DNA of 47,176 nt from Pseudomonadota bacterium (lineage in GTDB: Bacteria; Desulfobacterota; Desulfobulbia; Desulfobulbales; SURF-16): the NCBI GenBank assembly GCA_018897105.1, contig JAHILF010000056.1, positions 1-47,176 of the forward strand. Reading direction: 5' to 3'. Made by a program: the position numbers and the translations under genes. The notes beneath the pieces are model-generated. The model ran no database searches, was not told where the DNA came from, and was given only the letters and a program-made list of their open reading frames with translations. This document shows positions 15,276-24,555 of this stretch, piece by piece; positions within the stretch are counted from its first letter, which is position 1, and each line of letters starts with the position of its first letter.

Positions 15276-18200
15276 GACGCGTTATCTGTTGGGAGGCCGG
15301 AACTTGTCCTGCGGCAAGAACTGTGTGATAAAATCCAGCCAGTTCCCGGGCCTGCTCCTCAAACCACCGAATCCCGGCCTTTTCAAGATCGATCTCCGCA
15401 CCTGTCTCAATGCGCGCGAAATATTCCAGCGTATTAGTGACAGCCTGCATCAAGCCTTCCCCAGTATCATGAAACGGTACAATGAGACCGTTCTTTCCGG
15501 GATGAATGTCCTCCACGGCCCCCCCGGCATCAGTCGCTATTACCCAAACGTTTCTGACAATAGCCTCTCTGACGGTCAAACCGAAACTTTCTTTCCACTG
15601 AGACGGGAAAAGCAGCACGTCAATGGATGCAAAAAAATCGTCAATCGTCTCCTGCGTATAGGCTGGAACAATCTCGACATTGGCGATCCCCCGGAAAAAA
15701 CAGTGGTCATAGGAACGAAACCCAAGGTTGAGCGTGTTGTCCACCACGACCAGGCAGGCATCCACTCCAGAGAGTCCGCAAAAAACCTTTTTGACCAGGC
15801 TGATGCCCTTGATCTCCGTGTTTCCGCCCACATAGCCGAACCGAATCGGTCCGGGCCGCTTAAGCCTTACCGGATCACCCGGCCTGGCTATGCCGTTTTT
15901 ATTGACGACTATTTTTTCCTCTGCAAAGCCGTTCTGCTGATAAAAATTCGCCGTGAATCGACTCGGGCAAAGCAACAGGGCCGCACCATGCAGGGCCGCG
16001 ACAAGCTTTTCCCGCCGATAGCGCAACAGGCCCGACGACACGACGCAATCGGCGCATTTTCCGAAGTCAATGGTTTCCTGTCCGCAATAGACTCCTTTTT
16101 TATCCACCATGAACTGCCGGGCGCAAAGCCACCATGCGTCATGGAGAGTGACCAGGTACGGGATCCCCTTGTCGGCACAATAATCGAGAATGGAAACGCC
16201 AATGGTCTGAAGACAGTGGACATGCACCAGATCCGGCTGCACCGCGTCAACCACCTCAACAAAAGACTGCAAAACATGAGGATTGACAAATTGTTCTACG
16301 GCCTCGGAGTGCGCAGGAATGCCAAGGCCAAAAACCGGAATTCCGTGGGCCTCGTAGCGTTTTACCGCATAAGGGGCCGCGACCGATGCTGGCGCGGTGG
16401 CCAGCACGAAAATCTCAAATTCGTCTCCGCCGTTGAGAATTTTATTCATTTCCTCGGCGACCACCGTGGCACCGCCGAATGAAAACGGGCTGTAGTAAAC
16501 ATTCACCGACAGGATGCGCCGTTTTATATGTGCAGGCGGATTCAGCGGAAAAATCGGGGCCAACTGCCGGGCCGCAATGGAGTCGGGCGCATAGCGGGCC
16601 AGCACGGTTTCGCGTGCCGCAGCGCCGATCCGCCGCCTCAAGTCCACCTCCCTGATCAACATGGTAAGCGTTTCAGTCCATTCTGCCTCGGTTTCACAAA
16701 GATAACCGTTCACACCGTGAACTATCACATCCCGGAAGGCGGAGCGCGGCGAACAGAGGGAAGGGATGGACAGGATAGAAGCCTCCAGGTATTTGATATT
16801 GCTTTTGGAATCATTGAAAATATAATTTTCCAGCGGCGCCAGACTGATGTCACAGGCCCCCAGCCGGGCCAGGTACTCGTCATAGGGGCAGAACTCAAGG
16901 CGCTCGATCTGAGCGGAGCAGGCCGAAAGGATCTCGGGCAGTTCGAGATAACCGATTATCAACAATCGTGCTTCGGGAAAATCTTTCAACACTTGGGCGA
17001 CGGACTTGGCAACCTCCAGAAAATCGCAATCATGGGTGCTGGTGCCCGAGCCGTAGACAATGCGCACCAATCCGTCCTGCCGGGGCCTTTCCGATGAACG
17101 GCGACGTTTGACGGCAAGCCCCATGGTCTGGGGAGCAAGGGCGTTCTCCAGGAGATGCACCCTTGCCAATCCGGCATTTTTCATGGCCAAGACCAGCCCG
17201 GAAGTTGAAGCAATACCCTGGTCGCAGGCAAGCATTGCCGCACGGTAGAGATGTGCTCCCTCCAGCAGCCCCTTGCGCACGGCAACGTCGAGCCGTGCTA
17301 ATGTGCTACTGCCTTCCAGTACGGCCCGATCGAAGATGAGATCGTCGACCTCCCAGAAGGTTTGCAGACGCAGCCGCTTCGCTTCGGCTATCAACGCGAG
17401 CAGCTGCGGAAATGCCGGCGTCCGGTAGAAGATCACCACGCTATGGGTTTGCAGCGCGCCAAGACACGTCTCGGTATCCTGCCAGGCGAGAATCGAACAG
17501 CGGAAACCCAGAGATTCAAGCATCTCTTTTTTCTGTGTCACACGGTATTTTTTGCACTGGGGTATGCTGAGCTCGGCGATGAGAAGAACCGCAGGCGTGA
17601 ACATACCGTCGGCTGCGCGATTCACGATGCGCGAAAACTCCTCGATGCTCTCCGTCCCTCCGGCAATTGGCTGAAAATGCGCGTTCAGGCTGCGGGCAAA
17701 AAGATCGTGGAGGCCCGGCATGCCACCGTTTAGAAAATGGCTCCAGACGGTTTTCAGCCAGTAGCCGATCCTGTGCGGTTCCTGACCGACCCGGCGCACC
17801 GTCATTGCGCCCAGCCTAGCCAGATTCCGAGAAAAACGCACTACTCGGGGCCCACCGAAGCCCAACCAACGCAACGGCTTCGTGACTCTCCAGCTGGTTG
17901 AGGAAAGAATCGCCGCTATCTGCAGGTCCCGTTCCTCCACGTTTCGGGCAAGTTCCGTAACTTGCCGGCTTCGTTCGACCATGGCCTGTTCAAGTCGGTT
18001 GATGCTCTCGTTCCGACGGATAACCGTCGCATTCAGCCAGGAGATCCGATCTTCGCACTGATCCAGATAACCGAAGGCAGGAGCCAGATCCTGCAGGGTT
18101 TCAGCCATGCAGGCCACGGCGGCCAAGGTCTCCGGCGCGTCCACCTCCAACGATTCATCGGCCAGGCCCGAGAACAGGGAGTACGCCCTGACCAGAAATG

Positions 18201-18936
18201 GCGGTGTGCTCTCGTCCGCTTTCAGGTCCTCCATCCCGAAACAGGTGTGGCGAAGCCCGGTTTCAAGGAACTGCCCCGCATATTCTGCAGTTTTTTCGGC
18301 AGTCAAAGGCAGTTCCAGGGAGGCAGACATGCGCCGCAGCTGCTTTTCCGGGTCGGTGAGCAGCATGTCGTAATCAACCACCACCCTTTTTGCTCCGCCG
18401 GTATGCTTCAAGGCGGAAACCACATGCCAGAGCCAGAGCAGATGACTCTTTACCGGCGGCACCTCTCCCCGCCGGTTGCCGCCAGCCAAGGAACAGGCCA
18501 CGCTCAGGGGATGACGCAGTGCGATCACATATCCGACATCAAGGTCCAAAGCCCGAAAAATCTTCTGCCAGAATGGAAGAAGCAGACAAAGCCGGGGATC
18601 CTTGAGACCGAAAACAGGAAACCGCAGTATCCTGGCATGGATCAGGTCGAAGGCTCGGTCCGTCAGTTCGGCGGGAATCTTCTCCATCATTACCGTGCCG
18701 TCCGGCGGCAGCAACGAGCTCCATTTCCGGTTAAGACAGGCGAGAATATCCTTGTTGAGGGCATGGATTTCCGCATCTTCCCAGTAGCCCTTGACATTGT
18801 CACCCGGTACCGGCGGCAACAGGATGTCACCCAGTTCGACCCCTAAGGCAACAAGACCGCTGGTGATCGCGCTGGTACCGCTGCGGTGCATTCCCAGCAC
18901 CACGATAAGGCGTTTTTTATTGGCTCCGGTGCTCAT
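15268..18936 (-). CDS. Trifunctional fusion: sulfotransferase, coiled coil, two glycosyltransferases
   Basis: About 1222 residues. Residues ~8-285 form a PAPS-dependent sulfotransferase (Sulfotransfer_3 type): the phosphosulfate loop GMHRSGTSAI near residue 15, and the 3'-phosphate-binding arm LRHPLSVACSL. A heptad-rich linker (~292-347, NESINRLEQAMVERSRQV) ends with STSWRVTKPLRW, a sequence often seen at domain joints of large glycosyltransferases. Two GT-B (GT4-like) domains follow, one from ~446 (with GVNGYLCETEAEWTETLTM) and one from ~805 (SVNVYYSPFSFGGATVV ... GKNGLIVPF). It would both extend and sulfate a surface glycan at the cytoplasmic face. The ATG at 18936, preceded by a GATGAG sequence, is chosen over the 18969 ATG, which overlaps the upstream gene. 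Donor sugars are unknown. Confidence 0.87.
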   Translation of the reverse strand: MSTGANKKRLIVVLGMHRSGTSAITSGLVALGVELGDILLPPVPGDNVKGYWEDAEIHALNKDILACLNRKWSSLLPPDGTVMMEKIPAELTDRAFDLIHARILRFPVFGLKDPRLCLLLPFWQKIFRALDLDVGYVIALRHPLSVACSLAGGNRRGEVPPVKSHLLWLWHVVSALKHTGGAKRVVVDYDMLLTDPEKQLRRMSASLELPLTAEKTAEYAGQFLETGLRHTCFGMEDLKADESTPPFLVRAYSLFSGLADESLEVDAPETLAAVACMAETLQDLAPAFGYLDQCEDRISWLNATVIRRNESINRLEQAMVERSRQVTELARNVEERDLQIAAILSSTSWRVTKPLRWLGFGGPRVVRFSRNLARLGAMTVRRVGQEPHRIGYWLKTVWSHFLNGGMPGLHDLFARSLNAHFQPIAGGTESIEEFSRIVNRAADGMFTPAVLLIAELSIPQCKKYRVTQKKEMLESLGFRCSILAWQDTETCLGALQTHSVVIFYRTPAFPQLLALIAEAKRLRLQTFWEVDDLIFDRAVLEGSSTLARLDVAVRKGLLEGAHLYRAAMLACDQGIASTSGLVLAMKNAGLARVHLLENALAPQTMGLAVKRRRSSERPRQDGLVRIVYGSGTSTHDCDFLEVAKSVAQVLKDFPEARLLIIGYLELPEILSACSAQIERLEFCPYDEYLARLGACDISLAPLENYIFNDSKSNIKYLEASILSIPSLCSPRSAFRDVIVHGVNGYLCETEAEWTETLTMLIREVDLRRRIGAAARETVLARYAPDSIAARQLAPIFPLNPPAHIKRRILSVNVYYSPFSFGGATVVAEEMNKILNGGDEFEIFVLATAPASVAAPYAVKRYEAHGIPVFGLGIPAHSEAVEQFVNPHVLQSFVEVVDAVQPDLVHVHCLQTIGVSILDYCADKGIPYLVTLHDAWWLCARQFMVDKKGVYCGQETIDFGKCADCVVSSGLLRYRREKLVAALHGAALLLCPSRFTANFYQQNGFAEEKIVVNKNGIARPGDPVRLKRPGPIRFGYVGGNTEIKGISLVKKVFCGLSGVDACLVVVDNTLNLGFRSYDHCFFRGIANVEIVPAYTQETIDDFFASIDVLLFPSQWKESFGLTVREAIVRNVWVIATDAGGAVEDIHPGKNGLIVPFHDTGEGLMQAVTNTLEYFARIETGAEIDLEKAGIRWFEEQARELAGFYHTVLAAGQVPASQQITRHG

Positions 18937-18953
18937 TGTCTCATCTTTCCATC

Positions 18954-19730
18954 TTAGTAGCCTGACCATTTTAGTTCCGGCTGGCAGCAGGTAAGCAACC
19001 GCCTGGCCTCATCCGGTCGGAACTCCCGTGCCCCACGTCCGACACTGGCGCCATGGATGGAAGAAAACTGCAGGGTCTTCTGGTCTTCGATGCCGGTTCC
19101 TCGTGCAGGGTCGGCGAACAGATCGAGAATCTCCGGCTCAAAGGGCAATTCCAGCCAGGAGAAAAGGTGTTGAAGAGTTTCCACCGGTGCCCGAACTAGG
19201 TCATCGTATCGCAAAAGCAGACTGTCATCCGGCCACTGCTCCATATGATGCCTCGCAGCCCGGCAATTGGTCAGCCAGCGATCAAGTACGGCCTCCGGCT
19301 CGGAGGGCAGCGACTTTACAAAACCGGCCTCCCTGGCGGAGGCAAGCATATCCAAGGGATAGCGTGCCATGTGAATGTAGCGGAAACCGGCGGGCAGCAG
19401 CATACGCCATTGTTCGAGATAGAGAGCGTTCTCCGGATCCTTGTCCGCCCATATGGGCTTGCCCAGCCGGTCGGCTATCCGCTGTCTCAGCGCCAGATAG
19501 CCCTGTCCGATGGTGTCAAGCAGATCCTCTGTGGAGGCGGGCAGGCTGCGCACCGTGGTGAAAAAGCGAAGATGGGCGTAGGGGTCGTCCTGAAACTCCA
19601 GGCGCAGGTCACGGAAGAATTTTATCTCCGGCGGGCAGTGGATCTGGCTGTGGCTGTCCAGGAGCCGACGCAGGAGCGTGGTGCCGCAGCGGTAAAAACC
19701 GCCGATGATGATTGGGCGCAGGTCAGACAT
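18954..19730 (-). CDS. Sulfotransferase family protein
   Basis: A 258-residue PAPS-dependent sulfotransferase. The 5'-phosphosulfate loop is GGFYRCGTTLLRRLLDSH near the N-terminus, followed by the acceptor-side PPEIKFFRD and the 3'-phosphate motif ARYPLDMLASARE with its Arg and Ser. Length fits the minimal single-domain Sulfotransfer_3 family. The ATG at 19730 overlaps the stop of the upstream sulfotransferase (ATGTCTGA); a TTG nine bases earlier is the alternative. It is cytoplasmic and acts on a lipid-linked glycan or a protein. Together with its neighbours it implies more than one sulfation position. Confidence 0.88.
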   Translation of the reverse strand: MSDLRPIIIGGFYRCGTTLLRRLLDSHSQIHCPPEIKFFRDLRLEFQDDPYAHLRFFTTVRSLPASTEDLLDTIGQGYLALRQRIADRLGKPIWADKDPENALYLEQWRMLLPAGFRYIHMARYPLDMLASAREAGFVKSLPSEPEAVLDRWLTNCRAARHHMEQWPDDSLLLRYDDLVRAPVETLQHLFSWLELPFEPEILDLFADPARGTGIEDQKTLQFSSIHGASVGRGAREFRPDEARRLLTCCQPELKWSGY

Positions 19731-20586
19731 CGTAACCAAGCTCCGCTAGCAGATCGCCTGCATGGAGATGAAAAACATCGATTTCAGCCGGGGTGAAGGC
19801 GGCCCGCCACTTGCCAGCCTGGGACGGATCAGGGGGGCGCATCGTGTGCTTGTGGATGGAGAGGCGCTGCTCTCTGGGAATCAGAACGTTTCCCTCCCCA
19901 TCGGTCCGATCACCCATCTCCCCGAGCCGCAGATCCGCATTGCGGTGGTAATCGAGCATGGCCTCAGACCATGGCAGATCAAGGAATTGACAGACCCTCC
20001 GCAGGACAGCCTCGGGCTCCGCAAGCAGATCCTCAAAACGCACTTCAAAATACACCCCAGCTGGCAGGGAAGCAGCCTGCAGACGGGCGTTTATGATGCG
20101 GTCCCGCCAGAAGACGACGCTCGCTTCCATCCCCTGACCGGCCGGACCAAACCACTTGTCCCGAAAGGAAAGGGCCACATCACGGCCGTCACGGATCATA
20201 TGGATGAAGCGCGCCTCGGGCAGGAGACTGTGCAGAGCGGCAATATACTGCACATAGGGGGGGGACTTGTCTCCCCAGCGGGATTTACCGAAACGCGCAG
20301 CATAGGCGAGGTAAAAAACGCGGACCGCTTCGGCGAGAACAAAAGGGCCATGGGCCGCCATGTCCGCAGCCAGCGCCATGGCGTCGAGATGGAAATCGCC
20401 CCAGGTATGGGCGGCGGTGAGCATGGCGATAAACTCTCCGACTCCCTCCGGCGGGTGTTCGAGTATTCCGGCCAGAAAATGGGTTTCCGACGGGATGGCC
20501 AGTTGTGGATGGGCGTCGAGCATCAGCCGCAACAGCGTAGTGCCCGAACGGCCAACTCCGACGATAAAGGGAGCAGGATGGGTCAT
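19723..20586 (-). CDS. Sulfotransferase family protein
   Basis: A 287-residue sulfotransferase. The phosphosulfate loop is GVGRSGTTLLRLMLDAHP, followed by PSETHFL, WGDKSPPYV and the 3'-phosphate motif IRDGRDVALSFRDKW. The loop region resembles that of protein-tyrosine sulfotransferases as well as glycan sulfotransferases of the same Pfam family, so a protein acceptor cannot be excluded. The ATG at 20586 is chosen because it forms an ATGA overlap with the stop of the Wzt fusion gene; the longer frame to 20640 lies inside that gene. It is part of the surface-glycan operon. Confidence 0.9.
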   Translation of the reverse strand: MTHPAPFIVGVGRSGTTLLRLMLDAHPQLAIPSETHFLAGILEHPPEGVGEFIAMLTAAHTWGDFHLDAMALAADMAAHGPFVLAEAVRVFYLAYAARFGKSRWGDKSPPYVQYIAALHSLLPEARFIHMIRDGRDVALSFRDKWFGPAGQGMEASVVFWRDRIINARLQAASLPAGVYFEVRFEDLLAEPEAVLRRVCQFLDLPWSEAMLDYHRNADLRLGEMGDRTDGEGNVLIPREQRLSIHKHTMRPPDPSQAGKWRAAFTPAEIDVFHLHAGDLLAELGYDV

Positions 20587-22721
20587 GGCCGTTCTCCACC
20601 CAGAAATGGATGCTGTCGCCAGGGAACGGAAACATCCCACCCGTCTTTCTCCGGATCAACCAACTGCTCTCGCGATGGTAGCCAGGCATCATGAAGGTTA
20701 AAATTTGCCCGCCGACCATGCCAGCCGAGGGTATTGACCTCATATGCACTGTAATTGCGGGCAAGCGTATATTTTTCCTCAAGATGATGCAGACTGAGAA
20801 AAGGATAATGACGGAGAATACATTTTTCCGGTGCCAGCCGCAGGCCGGAGAACTCGACGCGATGGCCGCCGGAATGGACCAGATTCGGGCAACTTTCAGT
20901 TTTTTTCCAGGCGTTCACCCGATGTTCCGGCGTTGGGGCGAAATGATAGGCCAGCCGCAGCCGGGCAACATAATCATCGCCGGAGTGAAGTTCTTCCCCG
21001 GCAAGAGGCAGAAAAACGAACTCTTCAAAATCAATCGCGGTATATCCTTCTTTATCAAGGCGGCGGATTGCCTCGGTCAGGGTTTCTCCCTGCCGCCGGC
21101 TCTGCCGTATTTCATCGGCGTCATGGTGGATGAACCAGTCGGCGTCCAAGGTGACTGCCAATTCAGCCTTACGCCTGAGCAATCCCTGCCAGTCGAAATG
21201 GCCGGCATAGGGGTAACGCTCGACCCCAACAACTCCGCGTCCTTCCCAGGTGCGGGCGATCTCGACGGTGCTGTCGCTGGAATCGTTGTCAATGACGTAT
21301 ACCAACACGCCCTGCTCCGTGAGATGCCGCAGACATCGTTCCATGTACGGCGCCTCGTTGCGCACTGCCAACAGCGCCATGACCCTGATATCATGACGAG
21401 GTTGGGGCATCACCTTCCTATCAGGATGTTGTTCCGTCAGTTGCACTTCACTTGTGCAGACACCAAGAAAATCCAAGTGCAACGGTGCATCAGTCACCCG
21501 AAAATGGAGGGCTGCTATCTGGCTCTGTAAGGGCAGGAAATCCTGATGAGTTATGCGCCGCAGCAATCGCAGGGTGATGAAATAATCACCCAGGGTCAAG
21601 CGGTTTTCCAGCTGAAGTCTGAAACGCCGTAAATGATTGTCAGAACTATCAAGCAGAAAACGTTTTCCAGTAATCTCAAGCAGGCGATGATTCTGCACCA
21701 CAACCGCCAAGGCAAGATCGCCATCCCCGGCCGGACAGATGACATCTACCTCCAGAGTCAGGGGCTCCCCCAGACGTACCTGCGTCTGCTTGTTCTGGGT
21801 CTCTACAAAGACCGCACGGGAAATCTCTCCTTCGCCGTTGCCGAATGCCGCGGACATGGAAGCGTCTCCCAACTTCGGTTGCTGCCGGATCGGCCGCCTC
21901 AGGCCAAGGGCCTGTCGATGCTGTTCCCGTGAATCGAAAAAATATTGTGAGGCAATGGTTTCAGGATCGCCGATCCCTTTAATTTTTCCATCTTCAAGGT
22001 AGATCGCCCGCCGGCAGAAGCTCTGCACCATCCCCATGTCATGGGAAACAAAAAGCATGGTCACCCCTTCCTGCTGCATACGTTCCAGGCGCTTAAGGCA
22101 CTTGAACTGGAACGCTGCATCGCCCACGGAAAGCGCTTCATCAACGATGAGAATATCCGGCTTGAGGCACACCGAGACGGCAAAGGCGAGGCGCACATAC
22201 ATACCGCTGGAGTATGTCTTGACCGGCCTTTCAAGAAACTCTCCGATATCGGCGAAATCGGCAACCTCTCCGAATATGGCTTCCGTCCGGGCATGATCCA
22301 GCCCGAGAATGGCCGCGCTCAGAAATACATTCTCGCGTCCGGTGAACTCAGGGTTAAAGCCCGCCCCCAATTCGAGCAGGGCGGCAATTCTTCCCCGCAC
22401 TTGGATATCACCCGCACTTGGGTTCAGGGTTCCCGCGATCAGTTGCAGCAGGGTGGATTTTCCCGAGCCGTTCCGCCCGATTATGCCGACCATTTCTCCC
22501 GGCGCAACGTCAAAAGAGACATCACGCAGCGCGTAAAATTCTTCGTAATAAGCTAAAGACGTCAGTCCAATCCAACGGCGTAGACGTGGCAGAACGGATT
22601 GTTTCAGACGGTCCCGCGGCTGCCCATAGATCTGGTAGCATTTGCTCACCCCCCTGACGCGGATGGCCATCTCATCATCGGCTTTCTGTCCGGCCTGCTC
22701 ACAGGTATGCTCAAATGACAT
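20583..22721 (-). CDS. Wzt-like glycan exporter ATPase fused to a glycosyltransferase
   Basis: 712 residues with three parts. The ABC ATPase (~15-250) has Walker A GRNGSGKST (near residue 82), the signature YSSGMYVRLAF typical of O-antigen/teichoic acid exporters, Walker B ILIVDEAL and the switch VSHD. A Wzt-type carbohydrate-binding domain (~300-440) should recognise the finished glycan. A GT2-like domain (~450-690) follows: VMALLAVRNEAPYMERCL, VYVIDNDSSDSTVEIA, LDADWFIHHDADEI, then a His-rich acceptor region. The domain order suggests coupling of export to a last glycosyl addition. The ATG at 22721 overlaps the permease stop by 11 bp. The fusion is real as read, since the frame is continuous without any internal stop. 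Confidence 0.9.
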   Translation of the reverse strand: MSFEHTCEQAGQKADDEMAIRVRGVSKCYQIYGQPRDRLKQSVLPRLRRWIGLTSLAYYEEFYALRDVSFDVAPGEMVGIIGRNGSGKSTLLQLIAGTLNPSAGDIQVRGRIAALLELGAGFNPEFTGRENVFLSAAILGLDHARTEAIFGEVADFADIGEFLERPVKTYSSGMYVRLAFAVSVCLKPDILIVDEALSVGDAAFQFKCLKRLERMQQEGVTMLFVSHDMGMVQSFCRRAIYLEDGKIKGIGDPETIASQYFFDSREQHRQALGLRRPIRQQPKLGDASMSAAFGNGEGEISRAVFVETQNKQTQVRLGEPLTLEVDVICPAGDGDLALAVVVQNHRLLEITGKRFLLDSSDNHLRRFRLQLENRLTLGDYFITLRLLRRITHQDFLPLQSQIAALHFRVTDAPLHLDFLGVCTSEVQLTEQHPDRKVMPQPRHDIRVMALLAVRNEAPYMERCLRHLTEQGVLVYVIDNDSSDSTVEIARTWEGRGVVGVERYPYAGHFDWQGLLRRKAELAVTLDADWFIHHDADEIRQSRRQGETLTEAIRRLDKEGYTAIDFEEFVFLPLAGEELHSGDDYVARLRLAYHFAPTPEHRVNAWKKTESCPNLVHSGGHRVEFSGLRLAPEKCILRHYPFLSLHHLEEKYTLARNYSAYEVNTLGWHGRRANFNLHDAWLPSREQLVDPEKDGWDVSVPWRQHPFLGGERP

Positions 22722-23529
22722 CGGCAAATCCCTTGCGAATTTTTTGAAACCAGAAAAATCCGAGCCAGGCCGTTAAGGCGGTAAAAACAGTCAACATGAA
22801 GAAGGGCCTCCACGCCAGACTCTTTCCGAAAAAAAGAAGGTTACGCGCCTGTTCGACGATGAAGGCGAGAGGATTGAGGGAGAGCACAAACTGATATCTC
22901 TCGGGAATGGCGGAAATAGGGTAAAAAATCGGGGTGATGAACATCATAACAGAGGTCAGCACACCGATGATTTGCGCCGTATCCCGCAAGTAAACGCTAA
23001 GTGCGGCAAGAAACCAAGTCACACCCAGGATAAGCAGTGCCAGCGGCGCAAGAAGCACGGGAAACATAAAAAAAGTGGCGTGGGGAACGCCGAACAATAC
23101 GAAATAAAACAACAGCCAGACCATCAGGCTGACAAGGGCATGAAACAAAGCCGCGCCAAAGGAGACAAAGGGAAGGAGTTCCAAGGGAAAAACCACCTTT
23201 TTCACATAGCTGGCGTTGCCGAGAATCAGCGAAGGCGCCCGATTCAGACACTCGGAAAAGAGATTAAAGATCAACAAGCCCGCAAAGAGAACGAGGGCGA
23301 ATTCAGCCCTGGACTCCCCTCCTCCCGGCCAGCGGGCCTTGAACACCACGCTGAACACAAAGGTGTAGACTGCCAGCATTAGAACTGGATTGAAGAACGA
23401 CCAGAGAATGCCCAGCACCGACCCCCGGTAGCGTCCGGCCACTTCCCGTACGGTCAGAACCCGGATAAGATTGCGGTTGCGCCAGAGACTGAGGAACATG
23501 TGGACCGGAGATATCGAAAAATTCTGCAT
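22711..23529 (-). CDS. ABC-2 type glycan export permease (Wzm-like)
   Basis: A 272-residue integral membrane protein with six predicted membrane segments. The cytoplasmic amphipathic start (LTVREVAGRYRGSVLGILW) and NPVLMLAVYTFVFSVVF are typical of Wzm/TagG/KpsM permeases. The segment PIFYPISAIPERYQ followed by LNPLAFIVEQARNLL is a strong family hallmark. It pairs with the Wzt fusion encoded next to form the transporter that flips undecaprenyl-linked polysaccharide to the periplasm. Length is standard. It begins 60 bp after the upstream GT2. Confidence 0.94.
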   Translation of the reverse strand: MQNFSISPVHMFLSLWRNRNLIRVLTVREVAGRYRGSVLGILWSFFNPVLMLAVYTFVFSVVFKARWPGGGESRAEFALVLFAGLLIFNLFSECLNRAPSLILGNASYVKKVVFPLELLPFVSFGAALFHALVSLMVWLLFYFVLFGVPHATFFMFPVLLAPLALLILGVTWFLAALSVYLRDTAQIIGVLTSVMMFITPIFYPISAIPERYQFVLSLNPLAFIVEQARNLLFFGKSLAWRPFFMLTVFTALTAWLGFFWFQKIRKGFADVI

Positions 23530-23589
23530 GAGATCAATGTATGATAGAATACAGCCGCAGCGGGAAGTAATTCAGCGGAGCGGTGGATA

Positions 23590-24555
23590 TTAAAGTTTTT
23601 TAAAAGCGGCGGCGGCAAACAATACCAGATTTCCCAACACACTTTGGCGGCATACCCCCGAGCTTCTGAACTTTAAAAGCCGGGAGAAGAACGGCTGGTC
23701 GCGGGAAATCATGAACTGTTCAAATATATGCCGATTCTCTCTGGTCAGGCGCGAAGCAAAACCACAAAGAGACGTTAGGTTTCGGGTATTCCAGTCCCGG
23801 AATCCCCCACCAAGAAGCATGCTCATCCTTGCCAGACGGCCTGTCAACTTTCTGTTGGAGCCGACAAAGTTGCCGCTGTGCTGTCGGTAGCAGATAGTAG
23901 GCCGAGGATCGAAAAAAACCTTGCCGCCACAACCCGAGACCAGAAGGTACGTCCACCAATCATGGCTGACGATGTCAAGGTTGGGGCCAGCCTCCCTCAA
24001 CAACAACCGGGCGGCGTTGTTGAACACCATGGTGTTCCCTCCCGCGATGCTCTGCACAAGGGCGTTTGCAAAGCAAGGAGGTTTTCTAAAATTCGGCGAC
24101 AAACCTATGTCATTACCTTTTTCATCGATCAACCGTGTACGCGAACAGTAAAGACCAGGAAGATTACAAGGAATTTTTTCTAGCCACTGTAATGCGCCGG
24201 CAAGTTTTTCAGCCTCCCACACATCATCCTGATCAGCATAGGCATAAAACTCTGCTTTGATATCATTTCTACAGGTTAGCGACAAAAAGTTCGCCGCAAA
24301 ACCTTTTCTAGGACCATCACAAATCAAGACCCTATCATTACCACACAACGTTTGGAAATCTTCAAGAATTGCAATCGTATCATCTTGCGATCCGTCATCC
24401 GACACCCACAACTTCCAATAAGGATAGGTCTGTTTGTTGATGGAATCGAGTTGCGCCTCCAGAAAACGCTGACCATTTTTGGTGCAGAGTAATATGGCAA
24501 CCTGTGGAATCGAAACAGACCTGCCATTGTCTTGCATTTTACTTTGCCTCTCCAT
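23590..24555 (-). CDS. Family 2 glycosyltransferase, first gene of glycan operon
   Basis: A 321-residue GT2: VAILLCTKNGQRFLEAQLDS, LWVSDDGSQDDT, FYAYADQDDVWEAEKL with the metal-binding DQDD, and SHDWWTYLLVSGCGGK further on. It resembles the rhamnosyl- or galactosyl-transferases of O-antigen clusters that process a nucleotide-sugar donor in the cytoplasm. Start 24555 is used; the ATG at 24537, preceded by GAGAGG, is an equally good choice. Codon and base composition are more A/T-rich at the 5' end than in the rest of the operon. Sugar specificity is not deducible. Confidence 0.88.
   Translation of the reverse strand: MERQSKMQDNGRSVSIPQVAILLCTKNGQRFLEAQLDSINKQTYPYWKLWVSDDGSQDDTIAILEDFQTLCGNDRVLICDGPRKGFAANFLSLTCRNDIKAEFYAYADQDDVWEAEKLAGALQWLEKIPCNLPGLYCSRTRLIDEKGNDIGLSPNFRKPPCFANALVQSIAGGNTMVFNNAARLLLREAGPNLDIVSHDWWTYLLVSGCGGKVFFDPRPTICYRQHSGNFVGSNRKLTGRLARMSMLLGGGFRDWNTRNLTSLCGFASRLTRENRHIFEQFMISRDQPFFSRLLKFRSSGVCRQSVLGNLVLFAAAAFKKL

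Noticed and set aside
15241-16482. 413-codon open frame on the + strand
   Set aside because: It lies opposite the trifunctional glycan gene, has low-complexity, basic composition with no family motif, and no ribosome site; the minus frame is clearly the real one.
19762-20694. 310-codon + strand frame opposite the sulfotransferase genes
   Set aside because: Shadow frame without motif or ribosome site; the overlapping minus genes have ATGA coupling and clear PAPS loops.
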